Source of the DNA: JAJZQD01 sp021847735 | GTDB taxonomy: Bacteria; Bacillota; Thermincolia; Thermincolales; UBA2595 | DNA length: 47,146 nt | Direction: 5' to 3' | Assembly (NCBI GenBank): GCA_027324025.1 | Contig: DAHVYW010000049.1 | Span: 1 to 47,146, forward strand | Shown here: in pieces, positions 16,801-26,900 of the stretch | How the letters are laid out: each line of letters opens with the position of its first letter | Numbering within the stretch: the stretch's first letter is position 1 | The notes under the pieces: model-generated | Told to the model about the DNA's origin: nothing | The model's database searches: none | What the model saw: the letters and a program-made list of their open reading frames with translations, nothing else | Position numbers and translations under genes: made by a program

Positions 16801-17136
16801 AGTAATGAGCTTGTCAATATCGGTCCCCACCGGTGCTGAAGCAAGGATGTACCCAATTCTTTGGTCCCGGCGAAGTAAATTCAATCTATATTTTTTCAGG
16901 ATACCGGCCGTATCCCCAACAGGTTTGAAGATAACCTCTCCAAGTCTGTAGTCCGGCTTTAATCCTTCTGTTTTGTACCCGCCTGTTTTGAGCCTTGGCC
17001 CCATTTCTGCCAAACCCCTTAAGGCACCGATTTTACCCAATAATTTTGCCGGGGAAGCAAAAACGCCTTGGGGAACAACCAAAGCAAATACCAGGACAAT
17101 AACCAGTAGAACCCTAAGCTTCTTCAGTTTCCTCAT
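13813..17136 (-). CDS. Secreted subtilisin-family (S8) protease with five PPC-like C-terminal domains
   Basis: This extracellular serine protease has 1107 residues from ATG 17136 (GGAGGAGAAAAGA upstream). Residues 1-28 form a signal peptide (RVLLVIVLVFALVVPQGVFA). Residues about 62-130 form an I9-like propeptide. The catalytic triad is Asp170 (ILDSGVD), His203 (GHGTHVAG) and Ser362 (GTSMASPMVAG). About 700 residues follow as five pre-peptidase C-terminal-like beta modules, each with an E/D-x-N-(D/N)-(T/S) start and a D(V/E)DW(Y/F) core; such modules are normally adhesive or removed on maturation. It lies downstream of the cytochrome and S-layer genes and may process or turn over those surface proteins. 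A longer frame to 17361 has no ribosome site. Confidence 0.92.
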   Translation of the reverse strand: MRKLKKLRVLLVIVLVFALVVPQGVFASPAKLLGKIGALRGLAEMGPRLKTGGYKTEGLKPDYRLGEVIFKPVGDTAGILKKYRLNLLRRDQRIGYILASAPVGTDIDKLITDLEKDKSVQYAQPNYIYKLSARPNDPQYSRQWALPKIYAESGWGVARSNSAVTIAILDSGVDVNHPDLKGRLVSGTNTVNPLKSTRDDAGHGTHVAGIIGAAVNNGLGVAGVAGIAGVKIMPVKVFDQWGGSDISISDGITWAADHGAKVMNMSFGSFYRSKVLNDAIDYAYGKGIVMVAAAGNWASEEISYPAAVAKVIAVSALNKNDKLADFSSFGPQIDVSAPGEEIYSTYWDSYKGSTYTELSGTSMASPMVAGLAALLLAKNPKLTNDDVRQIIEVSATDLGDPGWDPQYGHGKINVYRALTMSLAKQDDSNSTVQKAVYLTNGIAFREKINSGNDVDWYKVALPANSHLQVEVLPAGKVSPGVEIYDSAGETISSFNTPSGTVGDWSGLFGPLGGSTIKVAQAVYGMANNLDEGEYFIKVFGNHFRWSEENYTITARVFTDTDLVKDSHEPNDSYEQARNIELGAVITGAILSSGEEDWFKINLNGGQAYKIHADVPAGLDLAIDIENEANFQEPASEEQWKDFYELQYWATVNNGGQGEDEDGVIVVPQNSGGQYYVRVYETGGTAVNANYTVGITGFDFRPDKYEPNNTFEQAAAINLGEEITANFHQEDDEDWYSIEVPNTGILKFDLHQPSKVWCDLEIYSDPKAEPEGTSRFDSGFGIRNNDYSGFDQKERSFEFKVAKGRYFVKITNSGSVSADNYIIKAGFNTFDFVDDEINDSPLKAKEITMGFPTTGTLYPDGDVDFYVLNVDKPQPVLVFLTPPAGLDTALTVFKETESDNGEEGNKGKIGENLIDKILGGEELPANSGPLLEPLTEINSGEKGYPDAGVFVASKPGKYYLMVVALGDRYQGKSQTKSPGKYSLDVKPFKVRPDVWEYNNTLALAKPLTSGVAVRPTFMGIEDTDWYKVNVPGKGKLKINLTVPSDIDGVLEIYDAAGKLLCKIDQSMVGEEESIELPVSKKGYYYIKTYDYLGNSSVQTYTLTARYTK

Positions 17137-17448
17137 TCTTTTCTCCTCCTCTTTGGAATAAACCCCGCAACGCCATGGCCACCGCCTGTACATTTCAGCC
17201 TTCGGCCGGCTCACGGTCAAACGGTCGGCAGGCTTTTTAAGGCCTGCCGTAGTAATGGCTAAAAATAACAATTCCACACCGATAATCAAAAACCTGCCTT
17301 GACCGGAATTTTTGTTCCATGCTTGATCTGTCCTCCAAAAGAAGCGGCCCCTTTGTTTCAAGCAAGGAAGAGGCAGGTGTTTTCCGGAGAGCGGTCTGAC
17401 GCCGTCGGAATATACCTGCCTCTTAACTGATCTGTTAAGTTTCCAAAA
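17137..17448 (-). other. Gene-free leader of the protease gene, containing hairpins
   Basis: This 312-base gap holds a perfect hairpin CGGCAGGC/GCCTGCCG (17226-17249) followed on the minus strand by GC-rich pairable sequence up to the ribosome site, and repeat B (17368-17424). I compared it by eye with GEMM, ydaO and other riboswitch cores and found no match. It may be a long structured 5' leader of unknown type. Confidence 0.4.
17368..17424. repeat. Structured intergenic repeat B
   Basis: Arms AAGAGGCAGGT (17368-17378) and ACCTGCCTCTT (17414-17424) enclose an inner TTCCG/CGGAA stem and CGG/CCG. Blocks CAGGTGT, TTCCGG, GAGCG, CTGACG and GGAATAT are shared with repeat A (10975-11097), which has about 60 extra bases in the middle. 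Confidence 0.55.
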
Positions 17449-17929
17449 CTATCCGTTAAAAATAATTTCAATCCTGGAGCCGGTCAGAATACTTCCTGAG
17501 CCGTTATGGGATTCGGCACCATAGAACCAAACCGTAAAACAAAACATCTGCGGGTATGCCCGTTAGTGTGTTTGGCAGTACGTCTGTACCATGGACTCGG
17601 TTGTGACAGGCCGCACAGCCGGTGTCACCGTTTTTGACAGCCTGTCGCACCGCACCGGATTGCGTCATGAGTGTAGTTGGCGGCCACCGTGGGTTGGGGT
17701 CTGGTATTAAGGGGGTTGGAGTTCCGTAGTAGTATGAAGGGTGACAGTTTTCACACTCGTTGGTGTAGGCGTGGCATACCAGACAGCTACCCACAGGCGC
17801 TGTTGAACCGCTCCCGGGTCCCATCATCAAACCGCCATGCCCGCCTTCCAGCGCTGAATCAGGATCGTATTTGCCTGTTCATGGCAACCAGATCTTTAAC
17901 ACTCTTTGCCAGTGGGCACTTTTGACCAT
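17449..17929 (-). pseudogene. Decayed multihaem cytochrome remnant
   Basis: A GGAGG ribosome site and ATG (17927-17929) begin a frame that meets TGA after 16 codons. The adjacent frame at the same place reads KVPTGKEC-stop-RSGCHEQ, a broken haem motif. A middle segment gives three intact haem sites (CLVCH, CENCH, CAACH). A further shift at about 17530 restores a C-terminus, TVWFYGAESHNGSG...GSRIEIIFNG, plainly homologous to the end of the 13-haem cytochrome (TVWSYGGSNHNASP...GYRIEVIYK). At least two frameshifts plus stops show decay of a paralogue. It lies just downstream of the S-layer gene. Confidence 0.75.
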
Positions 17930-18074
17930 GAGTTTTCCTCCTTTGTTAAAGAGTTTTTTATTCTTTCGCATGTTTAGGTTGCGGCTGGTTTAGCAAAATA
18001 CCACCTGTATTACTAAATGTTTCGACAGTGAAGCTATGAAACCTTGTTCTACCGTTAAACCCATTCCCCGGTGT

Positions 18075-21000
18075 TTAACCTAAGTCGCTTTTCACCAACA
18101 AGTTGACTACAAGCGCCGCAGACTCGGCTCTGGTTATGTTTTGGCCCGGAGCAAATATACCCCTGTTGTAACCTTTCATTAGACCGCCGTCGACAACTCC
18201 GGAAACAAAAGGCTTGGCCCAGGAACTTATTTTGCCACTGTCTCTAAACTGTTTGAGATAGGGAGACAAATTGCTTTCGTCAACATTTAAACTCACGCCT
18301 GTATACTCCAAAGCCCGGATAATCATACAGGCCGCTTCCTCTCTTTTAATGAAGGCATTAGGTTTAAAGGTCAAATCCGAATATCCTTGAATGATACCTG
18401 CCTCAACGGCAGAGGCAACAGCGCCGGAGTACCACGCATTGCCTTTAACATCCAAGAACACGATAGATCCGGATTGCGGCTGCAGCCCCAATGCTTTAGC
18501 AATCATGACTGCGAACTCGGCCCTGGTAACTTTTTTACCGGGTGCAAAATATTTGTCATTTACCCCGTTAACAACAAGTTTTGATACAAGATTACTAATT
18601 GCTCCCCTGGCCCAATGACTTTTTAGGTCTGTGAAAACCCTTTGGCACCCAACCACAGCAAAGGTACCACTGTTCCTTGTTTTGATTATGACCGTCCCCG
18701 AACCTTTTCCCAATTTCAGCTGGTTTGGTACAGGGAAGAAGTAGGCGTTGTCTAGTGAAATTGCAGCAGTATACTTGAAACCGGCACTGTCAGGTAACTG
18801 AATGTTACAACTAATATACTTATTAAAACTTTTTACGTCTACCCTTTTGCCACCCGCCGCACCTTCTATTTTGATTGCAATTGGATTACCTAACCGGACT
18901 AACTTATATTTCTTTGTAAGACTCTCTAAAGACTCAGTAACTCCCGGTTCTTTAAGGATTAAACTAACATTTATTACTAATTCCTGAACATCAATACCTA
19001 GTTGCGAGACCAAGTTTTCAATATTCACTGTCCCAACCGGCAGCGTCAACAAAGTCCCGGCAGTTTGTATTTTGAGTGCAACTCCTTTACTGTTAAGGGT
19101 TTGGACGAAACTTCCACTCAGTTGGGTAACTACCAAATCGCAGGTTACGGGGACAGAAATTACCGCTGTTTTGGCGTTTTTTTGTTTGTCTAAGATGGTC
19201 ATGGCGGCGGTTTCATTGACGGTCACATTTATAACTGTTTGCTGGTTGGATGATGAGACTCTGCTTGTAACCGCATCAGATAAATTGACTTCACTGGCAG
19301 CGGCCAAATCTCTGGTCGCATTCTCAGTTGTAAAGCTTAATTCATAAGGACTTTTTAATGTTTCTCCCGAACGGTTTTTAACCGCATCTACAGGAATAAC
19401 AACCTGGTATTTGGTCCCGTATGCCATATCCCCGAAGGGTATTATGGTCAGTTGGTCTCCCGATAATTTAGCGGCATACGGGATACCCCTGTTTTCGACT
19501 TCAAGAGAAATATCTCCGAAAAGGCTGTCCTTAAGCACACTGTCATTCAACTTAATTACAATCTCGGAATCCACCTTTGTACCAGTCTCATCATTATCGG
19601 GACTGCTTGAAATGACGGCAAAAAACGGCGCAAAATTAACCGTACCCTTTACCTCTGTCGATTTGTTAAAGGCATCCACTGCTTTGACTACTACGGTGTA
19701 GCTTCCTTGATTGGGATATTTCCCGGAATTATCTGTACCATCCCAATATGCGGAATTATTTCCCACCTTCCTCTGCGCATCTGTATAGAGGGTCTTAACC
19801 AGTGAATTACCATTGAGGATTTCTATTGAAACCCTGGCACTCTCACTTAAGTAGTATTGAACTGTCATTTTTTTGGCCTTGGTAAGCCAAAAGGGGTTAG
19901 GATTAAACTTAAACTGCGTAATCTGGGGAGGCTCTTTCTCAATTACGATGCTGTCTTTCATAGTTTTGGTGAAACTGGCTACCGTTAAACTTGAAACAGT
20001 TACAAGGCAAGTGTATTCACCGTCAGGTACAATATACCCCGCGGTATCCTTCCCGTTCCACTGGACAACCTTGTTTCCGGCACCCTGTTTTTCTTTATTT
20101 ACAAGGGTTCTGACAGGCGTGGGACCTTTAAGAACCTGAACGGAAACGGTTGATTCATTCGGAACTGTATACGAAATACTGGCTATACCATTTGAAGGAT
20201 CTTTAGGATTAAACGGCTCGGGGGTAATCAATAAACCGGTCACTACTTCTTTGTAAGCTGCCTTGAAGCTTTTTCTCTGCTCAACAGCGGCTTTACCAAA
20301 CTTGTCAACTGCATTGATAATAACGAAATATGTTCCCTCGGGAATATAACTCCCGTTATCGTCCCTGCCATCCCAAAGACAGGTATTGCTGCCCGCCCTT
20401 CGTGCTTCAGCGTTGAAAACAGTTCTAACAGGCACTCCGTTGTCTTTTAATATCTGTATTGTAGTCGCGGCGTTTTCATCCAGGGTGAATTTTATCCTCA
20501 TGGGATTACCAATGCCAAAAGGGTCTGGCGAAATTGAAACGTCTTTGATTGACGGGTCGCCCTTTTCAACAGTGAGTAAAACCTTATACGTGCTTCTGGC
20601 AGTAGATATTTCAGAGCCGGCGGCAGCTATCTGGATTGTATATTCCCCATCCCTCACCAGATTACCGTCTTCGTCCTTTCCATCCCAGGCAGTACTGTAA
20701 GTCCCCGCCGTTTTAGACTCGTTGACAGTAATTTTTTTAACCGGGTTGGTCCTGTCCAGTATGGTGATACTTACCAGGGCATCAAGGGTAATGGTGTACT
20801 CTATCCTGCATGAGTCGCCGTTTGGTGGGTTTATAATATCCGGGCTCAGGCTTACATCTATGATTTTTGGAGTTTGGCTTCCGGCAAGTGCGGAAAATTT
20901 AACCGGTGGTCCCGTTAAACCTCTGGGCAACCCAGGTAATGCAGGAAGCCGGTTTTCTATTTCCTTTACAGTAAGGGTCTTCCTGACTTCTTTAGAAGAC

Positions 21001-23900
21001 TTGCCATAATTATCCACTGCCGCAAGGACAACGGTATACGTCCCCGAAGAGATATATTTACCTCCGTTGTCTCTGCCACCCCACAAAATGCTGCCGTCAC
21101 CGGCTTTTTTAAAGGTGCCTTCAGGAATTTTATAAATCGTCTTTCCTGCTTTATTAAAAACCTTTAATGAGACTTTAGCGTCTTCACTCAGATGAAAGGA
21201 GATAACTGCCCCCCGGCCACCTATTTGAAGGGAATCGGGGTTTATTGTTAAACCGGTTATCTCCGGCGAGTTCTTTTCTATAATAATTTCCCCGGAAAGA
21301 CTACTCTTGAAAGAAGCATCTGTTGGATTGACCGCTTCAAGGTTATATGTATAAGTGGCATCTCCTACCACAATACCCTTGTCATCGGTATTATCCCAAT
21401 TAATGAAGTATTCTCCGTCAGATTGAAAGACTTTGTTATAGATGGTTTTAACTGGCTCTCTGCCTTTAAGGATTTTTAATGTAACCAGGGCCTCAGAGGA
21501 GAGCTTGTAACTTAAATCATCAACCTTAATGAGTACCGGAACGCGGGCCACCACCTGTCTTTTTTCCGCATTACCAACCAGTATTCCGTTTCCATCCCGG
21601 GCTTCGACAACAAACCTGTACTCTCCATCAGAAACTAAGACCCCGTCTTCACTCTTTCCGTCCCATTTCTGATAGAAGGACCCGGCAGGACAAAGCTGGT
21701 CTAATACAAGAGTCGCCACCCGGTCTCCATTTGTGTTACAGATGTAAAGCTTAACATAGCAGTTAATGCTGACTTTATATTTAATACTAATCTGGCTGCC
21801 TAACTTAATCTGTGGAGGCAACTCAAGGCCTGTGACACGGTTGTCATTAAATGTTGCCGTTCGTGTAATTAAGGTGCAATTCCCCGCTGTGTCGGTTGCT
21901 GTTACGGTAATACCGTTGCTGTCAACAGAGAGGTTAACAGCCTTACTAAAATTGCCTTCAGTATCCGCAGGCACTGTTATGTCATTGATTGTAACCTTGC
22001 ACCCCGGTTCTGTATATCCGGTAACTATGGTGAAACCACTGCCGGTCTCAATGTTTTCGGATGGGGCAGTCAAAACTAAGACAGGGGGGACATTATCGTA
22101 GAGTACCGTCCGGGTCAAAGTAAATTCGTTACCCGCAGTATCTGTTGCCACTACGGTTATGATATTTTTCCCCGGGTTGAGGCTAACAACCTGGTTAAAT
22201 TTGCCTTCGGAGTCGACTGCGGCTTTTGCCCCGTTAACTACCACTTTACTGCCATTTTCGGCGGAACCTGCAACCGGCAATATACTTTTATTTGTCACCA
22301 AATTATCGGAGAAATCCTTTAAGTCAAGGGATGGCAGTGAAGAATCGTAAACCACTGTCCGGTAAGAAATCATTAGATACCCCAAAGGACCAATAACTTT
22401 AACACTGAGAATGTTTGTACCCTTTTCCAGTTTGATATCTGCGGTAAAGTCGCCTCCGGCGTCAATTGTTGCCGGGTTCCCGTTAACGGTTACGGAACTC
22501 CCCGGCTCCGAATGCCCTTTAACTTTTACCGACTGTTTGTTGGTCTGCAGGTTATAAAACGGGTAATATAATGTAAGGTCCGGAATAAGTTCTGCCTTTA
22601 TCATCATTTGTCTGATAAATGCCGATATTTCGGCCCTGGTGCAGGTTTTGTCCGGGTAAAATGCCTCAGTGGTGTTCCCTGTGAAAATACCGTTCTTAAC
22701 CGCCAGAGCCACAAATCTTCTGGCCCAAGGACTGATGCCATTTTTGTCTCTAAACCGGGCCAGGCTCTGATTTATTTCATTAGGTGAGATTGCGGCATTC
22801 CCCTTTACTTCGATTAGGGCGCGGATAATCATGGAGACAGCCTGCTCCCTTGTCACGTAATCGGCAGGCCGGAATGACCCGTCCGAAAAGCCGCTGATTA
22901 TACCTTTTTCAGCTGCAGTGACCACAGGTACCGAATACCAATCGCTGCTTTTTACGTCCGAAAACTGAGGCTTGCTGCCGGAAGGGCCAACTCCAAGAGC
23001 CCTGGTTATCATAACTGTAAGCTGGGCCCTGGTAACCCCCTGATCTGGAGAAAAACTACTCTTGTCTGTACCAAAGACCAATAGCTTGGATGCCAAAGTG
23101 TTAATGTCTTCCCTGGCCCAGTGGTCTTTCACATCGGTAAAAACCTTGCGGTTTTCTATTACCGTGTATACTCCGGCGCTTTGATGTTTAATAACAGCAA
23201 ACATCTTACCGTCTTTCTCGATAAACAAAGTGGGCACAGACACCAAAGCTCCATTTTTATCAACCCTGACCCCGGTTGCCTCATTAACGTCAACTGTTTT
23301 ACTTAAAGGCAGGGTCCCCGTAACATAACTGTTAAACCGGTCTAATTTTATTTTGCTGCCTTGATTTGAAATTTCTATTTTGAATGAACTGGGTTCAGCT
23401 ACCTGGGTTATTTCGTAATCTACTACAAACCCATTTACTTTTTCGAGATCCCCTGTTTTTTCCCAGGCTATAATGATGTCAATTACCGATTTGTCCGGGC
23501 TGCCGCCTAACTGCCGGGCATATTCGGCAATCCTTAAACCGGGCAATGGCACTGTATATGAAAAATCAGGTAATCTAACATCTATCGAAGCACCGTGTTC
23601 GGCCAGGGTAGAAGCAACCGTGTATGGCAGTTTGATATTGACTGACTCGTAGTTTTTATCCAGGGTGAACCATACCCTGCTTAGATCTTGCAGCTCTTCA
23701 ATTTTCTTCATTGAATCCCGTTCTCTTAACGAGATAGTTGTCACAGCTTGTCCATTGCTATCAGACGTAGTAATATCGGCTAAATCTGAAAAGTCTATAC
23801 CCATTTCCTTGGCCGCAACCTTTGAAGGGTATGCAGTAACAATATAAATAATAAATATGATAGCTATAAAATAAAAATTAAGCCGGCCAATCCTTTTCAT
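18075..23900 (-). CDS. Giant S-layer/scaffold protein with SLH triplets at both ends and FlgD-type Ig repeats between
   Basis: This 1941-residue secreted wall protein starts at ATG 23900; five codons upstream is a TTG that overlaps the GGATGGG ribosome site. The N-terminal hydrophobic segment is FYFIAIIFIIYIVTAYP. From about residue 255 comes an SLH triplet (FTDVKDHWAREDINTLAS, FSDVKSSDWY, SPWARRFVALAV), then several cadherin/Big-like modules (VTVNG, DTAGN), then FlgD-type Ig repeats (W-D/N-G-K/R-D-x-x-G core with DGEYTYxVxA), a Big_5-like module, and a second SLH triplet ending at the C-terminus. The stretch before each SLH triplet is also duplicated. SLH domains bind pyruvylated wall polymer, so both ends could be wall-bound. 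Its Ig repeats resemble those of the neighbouring cytochrome, which suggests a scaffold for it. Confidence 0.9.
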   Translation of the reverse strand: MKRIGRLNFYFIAIIFIIYIVTAYPSKVAAKEMGIDFSDLADITTSDSNGQAVTTISLRERDSMKKIEELQDLSRVWFTLDKNYESVNIKLPYTVASTLAEHGASIDVRLPDFSYTVPLPGLRIAEYARQLGGSPDKSVIDIIIAWEKTGDLEKVNGFVVDYEITQVAEPSSFKIEISNQGSKIKLDRFNSYVTGTLPLSKTVDVNEATGVRVDKNGALVSVPTLFIEKDGKMFAVIKHQSAGVYTVIENRKVFTDVKDHWAREDINTLASKLLVFGTDKSSFSPDQGVTRAQLTVMITRALGVGPSGSKPQFSDVKSSDWYSVPVVTAAEKGIISGFSDGSFRPADYVTREQAVSMIIRALIEVKGNAAISPNEINQSLARFRDKNGISPWARRFVALAVKNGIFTGNTTEAFYPDKTCTRAEISAFIRQMMIKAELIPDLTLYYPFYNLQTNKQSVKVKGHSEPGSSVTVNGNPATIDAGGDFTADIKLEKGTNILSVKVIGPLGYLMISYRTVVYDSSLPSLDLKDFSDNLVTNKSILPVAGSAENGSKVVVNGAKAAVDSEGKFNQVVSLNPGKNIITVVATDTAGNEFTLTRTVLYDNVPPVLVLTAPSENIETGSGFTIVTGYTEPGCKVTINDITVPADTEGNFSKAVNLSVDSNGITVTATDTAGNCTLITRTATFNDNRVTGLELPPQIKLGSQISIKYKVSINCYVKLYICNTNGDRVATLVLDQLCPAGSFYQKWDGKSEDGVLVSDGEYRFVVEARDGNGILVGNAEKRQVVARVPVLIKVDDLSYKLSSEALVTLKILKGREPVKTIYNKVFQSDGEYFINWDNTDDKGIVVGDATYTYNLEAVNPTDASFKSSLSGEIIIEKNSPEITGLTINPDSLQIGGRGAVISFHLSEDAKVSLKVFNKAGKTIYKIPEGTFKKAGDGSILWGGRDNGGKYISSGTYTVVLAAVDNYGKSSKEVRKTLTVKEIENRLPALPGLPRGLTGPPVKFSALAGSQTPKIIDVSLSPDIINPPNGDSCRIEYTITLDALVSITILDRTNPVKKITVNESKTAGTYSTAWDGKDEDGNLVRDGEYTIQIAAAGSEISTARSTYKVLLTVEKGDPSIKDVSISPDPFGIGNPMRIKFTLDENAATTIQILKDNGVPVRTVFNAEARRAGSNTCLWDGRDDNGSYIPEGTYFVIINAVDKFGKAAVEQRKSFKAAYKEVVTGLLITPEPFNPKDPSNGIASISYTVPNESTVSVQVLKGPTPVRTLVNKEKQGAGNKVVQWNGKDTAGYIVPDGEYTCLVTVSSLTVASFTKTMKDSIVIEKEPPQITQFKFNPNPFWLTKAKKMTVQYYLSESARVSIEILNGNSLVKTLYTDAQRKVGNNSAYWDGTDNSGKYPNQGSYTVVVKAVDAFNKSTEVKGTVNFAPFFAVISSSPDNDETGTKVDSEIVIKLNDSVLKDSLFGDISLEVENRGIPYAAKLSGDQLTIIPFGDMAYGTKYQVVIPVDAVKNRSGETLKSPYELSFTTENATRDLAAASEVNLSDAVTSRVSSSNQQTVINVTVNETAAMTILDKQKNAKTAVISVPVTCDLVVTQLSGSFVQTLNSKGVALKIQTAGTLLTLPVGTVNIENLVSQLGIDVQELVINVSLILKEPGVTESLESLTKKYKLVRLGNPIAIKIEGAAGGKRVDVKSFNKYISCNIQLPDSAGFKYTAAISLDNAYFFPVPNQLKLGKGSGTVIIKTRNSGTFAVVGCQRVFTDLKSHWARGAISNLVSKLVVNGVNDKYFAPGKKVTRAEFAVMIAKALGLQPQSGSIVFLDVKGNAWYSGAVASAVEAGIIQGYSDLTFKPNAFIKREEAACMIIRALEYTGVSLNVDESNLSPYLKQFRDSGKISSWAKPFVSGVVDGGLMKGYNRGIFAPGQNITRAESAALVVNLLVKSDLG

Positions 23901-23947
23901 TCTTATCCCATCCAATGGTTATAAAATTCATACCGGTACGAGGGTTG

Positions 23948-23980
23948 AAAAAAGGAGAGTAGCAGCAATCGCTACTCTCC
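23948..23980 (-). terminator. Strong intrinsic terminator after the 13-haem cytochrome
   Basis: On the minus strand GGAGAGTAGC-GATTGCT-GCTACTCTCC is followed by six T. It sits 12 bases after the cytochrome stop and about 50 bases before the S-layer start, leaving little room for a separate promoter. Confidence 0.85.
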
Positions 23981-23991
23981 TCACTTCCAGC

Positions 23992-26900
23992 TTATTTATA
24001 AATAACCTCAATTCTGTAGCCGGCATCAAGAACCGGAGAAGCATTATGGTTTGATCCACCATAGGACCAAACGGTTGCCTTGTGTGTTCCCTTGATGAAA
24101 CTGACGTTGAAGTAGTCCGGACTGGTCGGGGCGGGTGAAATGCCGGTCCAACCGGTGGCTGCCATGTTGAGCAGGTAGTAATCATAAACCGGACCGTACA
24201 CGCTGTCCACAATACCGTTTGTTGCGGGGCGGCGGTTGGAAATAACTACTCTGCCCCCCAGCAAATATTCATCCGGCATCCATGATTCCCCGGCCCATAT
24301 AGAGGCCTCCTGGGGCATTGACCAGATAAACCCGGGATAAAGCGGTATATCCGAAGGGACTAACTCAACAATTGTCATATTATGAGCCTGGCGGTGGCAA
24401 GCAGCACACTGCATATTGCCGGCGTAAACCGCTCCGGCAACAGTTTGATTGCTGCTGGCATGACATGTATTGCAGTTCCAGGGCTTCAGCTTGTTAGTAA
24501 CCGGGTCAGTCTGTGTTTTCGGGTTGTTTAAGTGCTCTTGGGTCAGGTTATTGATGTGGCAGGTGGTACACTTGTCATCGAGGGCGGTGGTTGCATGGAG
24601 GTCGTCGTGGTTGGCCTGGGTATGGCAGGTTGTACACGACTTATCTTTGTTGTAAACGGCATTTCCAACAGTCTGGCTTACATTAGCACCATGACAAGTA
24701 TCGCAGGTCCATGCATTGCCGGTCTGTGTAGTCGGGTTGTTTAGGTGCTCCTGGGTCAGGCTGTCTATATGACAGGACGTACAGTTCTGAGCAATTCCTG
24801 TGGGAGTGTGGCTTTCCTCATGACTTGCCTGGATGTGGCATGCCCCGCAGTTTTTAAGTCCGTTGGTAATCGCATAAACCACTCCCGTGACAGTGCTCTG
24901 GTGACAGGTGCTGCAGTTAAACGGCTGCCCCAATGCATCGGTATGTAACGGGTGCTCCACACTGAGGGAAGCGTTGTGGCACTTCTGGCAGTCTGCGCCT
25001 ATTGCCGCAGTGTGGAGGGTGGCGATATCCCCATGCCCCCGGATCTTGTAACTATAAGTTTCGTTATGGCAGTCGGTACATTTGTAAGAGATTAGCACAG
25101 TATAAGTGTGGTTTCCGGCGTGGCACACGCGGCAGTCCCTGATAGGCAGGTCGCCTTTATGACAACCGTCACAGTTTGCCATCGGGTGAACTTCCGGGTA
25201 GCTTTGGTGACAGTCGGCACAGGTGCCGGTCGACCCTGAGGTTGAGCCGCTTACCTGCAAAGTACCTGTTACCGGGATGCCCCTCAATGCACCGATTACG
25301 GAGGATGCGCTAATCTGAACGGTAAAGGTACCTGTTACTGTCTGGCCCTTCCCGTTGGCACAGTCCCATGCGGCGGTACCGGTCCCTGCCGGCATCTCCT
25401 TGTAACTGCAAATTGTTTTTACGAGAGCGTTATTAGCGTCGAAAATCTTGACGGTAACATAAGATCTCTCGTTTACATCGTAGTAAACGGTGACCTGATT
25501 TCCCTGAGTTAAATCTACAGTAGCAGGTTCTGAATAGACATTGGATATTACCGGGATAGCCCCGGCCAGGAAGGCCAGTTCCGCGGAACTTGTTTTGTTG
25601 AAGTTATCAATAGCAGTAAGCTTCAGGAAATAATTCCCGCTGGTAATCGGGCTGCCCGAATTGTCTTTGGTATCCCAGGGCAGCGAACCGTTGCCGCCTG
25701 TTGTTTTAACCTCCGCCGGCAAGTCGCGTACCACACTGCGGTCGGTGGCTTTGAGAACCTGGCCGCTGATATTTGACGGTTCACTGACAGTATATTTGAA
25801 GGTGACGGGGTTCCCGATTTTGACTGTGGTCGGGCTTACACTAAGGCCGCTTAAAATAGGGTCGGCGGCTTCAACGGTGATGGTTCCTTTGTAAGTACTC
25901 TTAAAAGTTGACACCGTCGGGCTTACTGCATCTAACCGGTAAGTATAGGGACCGTCGGAAACATATTTCCCGGCATCGTCCTTACCGTCCCATCCGACAG
26001 AGTTGGCACCGGAGAATAAGGTGACAGCGGGATAAGTCCTGACCGCGGCTGTCCCTTTTAGAATAGTAAGTGTCACTTTAGCGTCATTGGACAGTGTAAA
26101 ATTAACTGCCGCAGGACCGGCTGTCGTGTTAAAGGGCTCAGGTGTATGGGCAACGTCACTGATACCCGGCACGTATCCGGCCGCGATGGTCCCCGCAACT
26201 TCCGTGGAGTTCCCGGAGGCATCGCTGCCACTGACGGAAACCGTATAGGTTCCTTCCGGAACGTAGTTGCCGGCATTGTCCCTGCCATCCCATACATTCG
26301 TATTTGCACCGGCATTTCTCGATTCCCCGGAAGCTATATTCCGCAGGGTGGTTGAACCCTGGTAAACTTTGATATTAACTGTCGCGTTTTCGCTCAGGGT
26401 GTACTTGATGGACAGCGAATTAAGGGTAATTTTGAAGGGATCCGGGCTCAAACTAAAGCCGGTGATTTCCAAAGGTTTTCCTTCAATAGTAAAGGTTGGT
26501 TTAAGAGTACCGGAGAAGGTTGAGACGGTCGGGCTGACAGCGGTTACCTGGAGGGTATAAGTACCATCCCCTAAGACATTGCCTGTGCCGTCCTTGCCGT
26601 TCCAGGTGACGGACTGGTCCCCTGCGGGCAGGTTTTGATTGTCAACAAGTGTTACGAGGGAAGTAGTCCCGCTCAGGATTTTTACCGTTGCCAGGGCATT
26701 GTTGGAAATGTTGTAGCTGATGGTCGCGTTGCCTTTCCCCGGGCTATATGGGTTGGGGGCAACTGCCGCACTGTTTACTGCCGGCTGGTACCCGGCGACA
26801 AAGGAAATGATCTGGTCACCTGAAGTCTTGCCATAGTTGTCTACGGCATTTATTACCCCGGTATACGTTCCCTCCGGGACATAACTACCGGCATCATTTG

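Noticed and set aside
17504..17830. An intact small three-haem cytochrome gene
   Set aside because: It has no ribosome site or signal peptide at its own start, and homologous sequence continues in other frames on both sides.
17830..17929. A second in-frame TGA in the cytochrome remnant as another selenocysteine codon
   Set aside because: The same segment also has frameshifts and a broken haem motif in the neighbouring frame, so decay explains the stop. It does not replace a conserved Cys.
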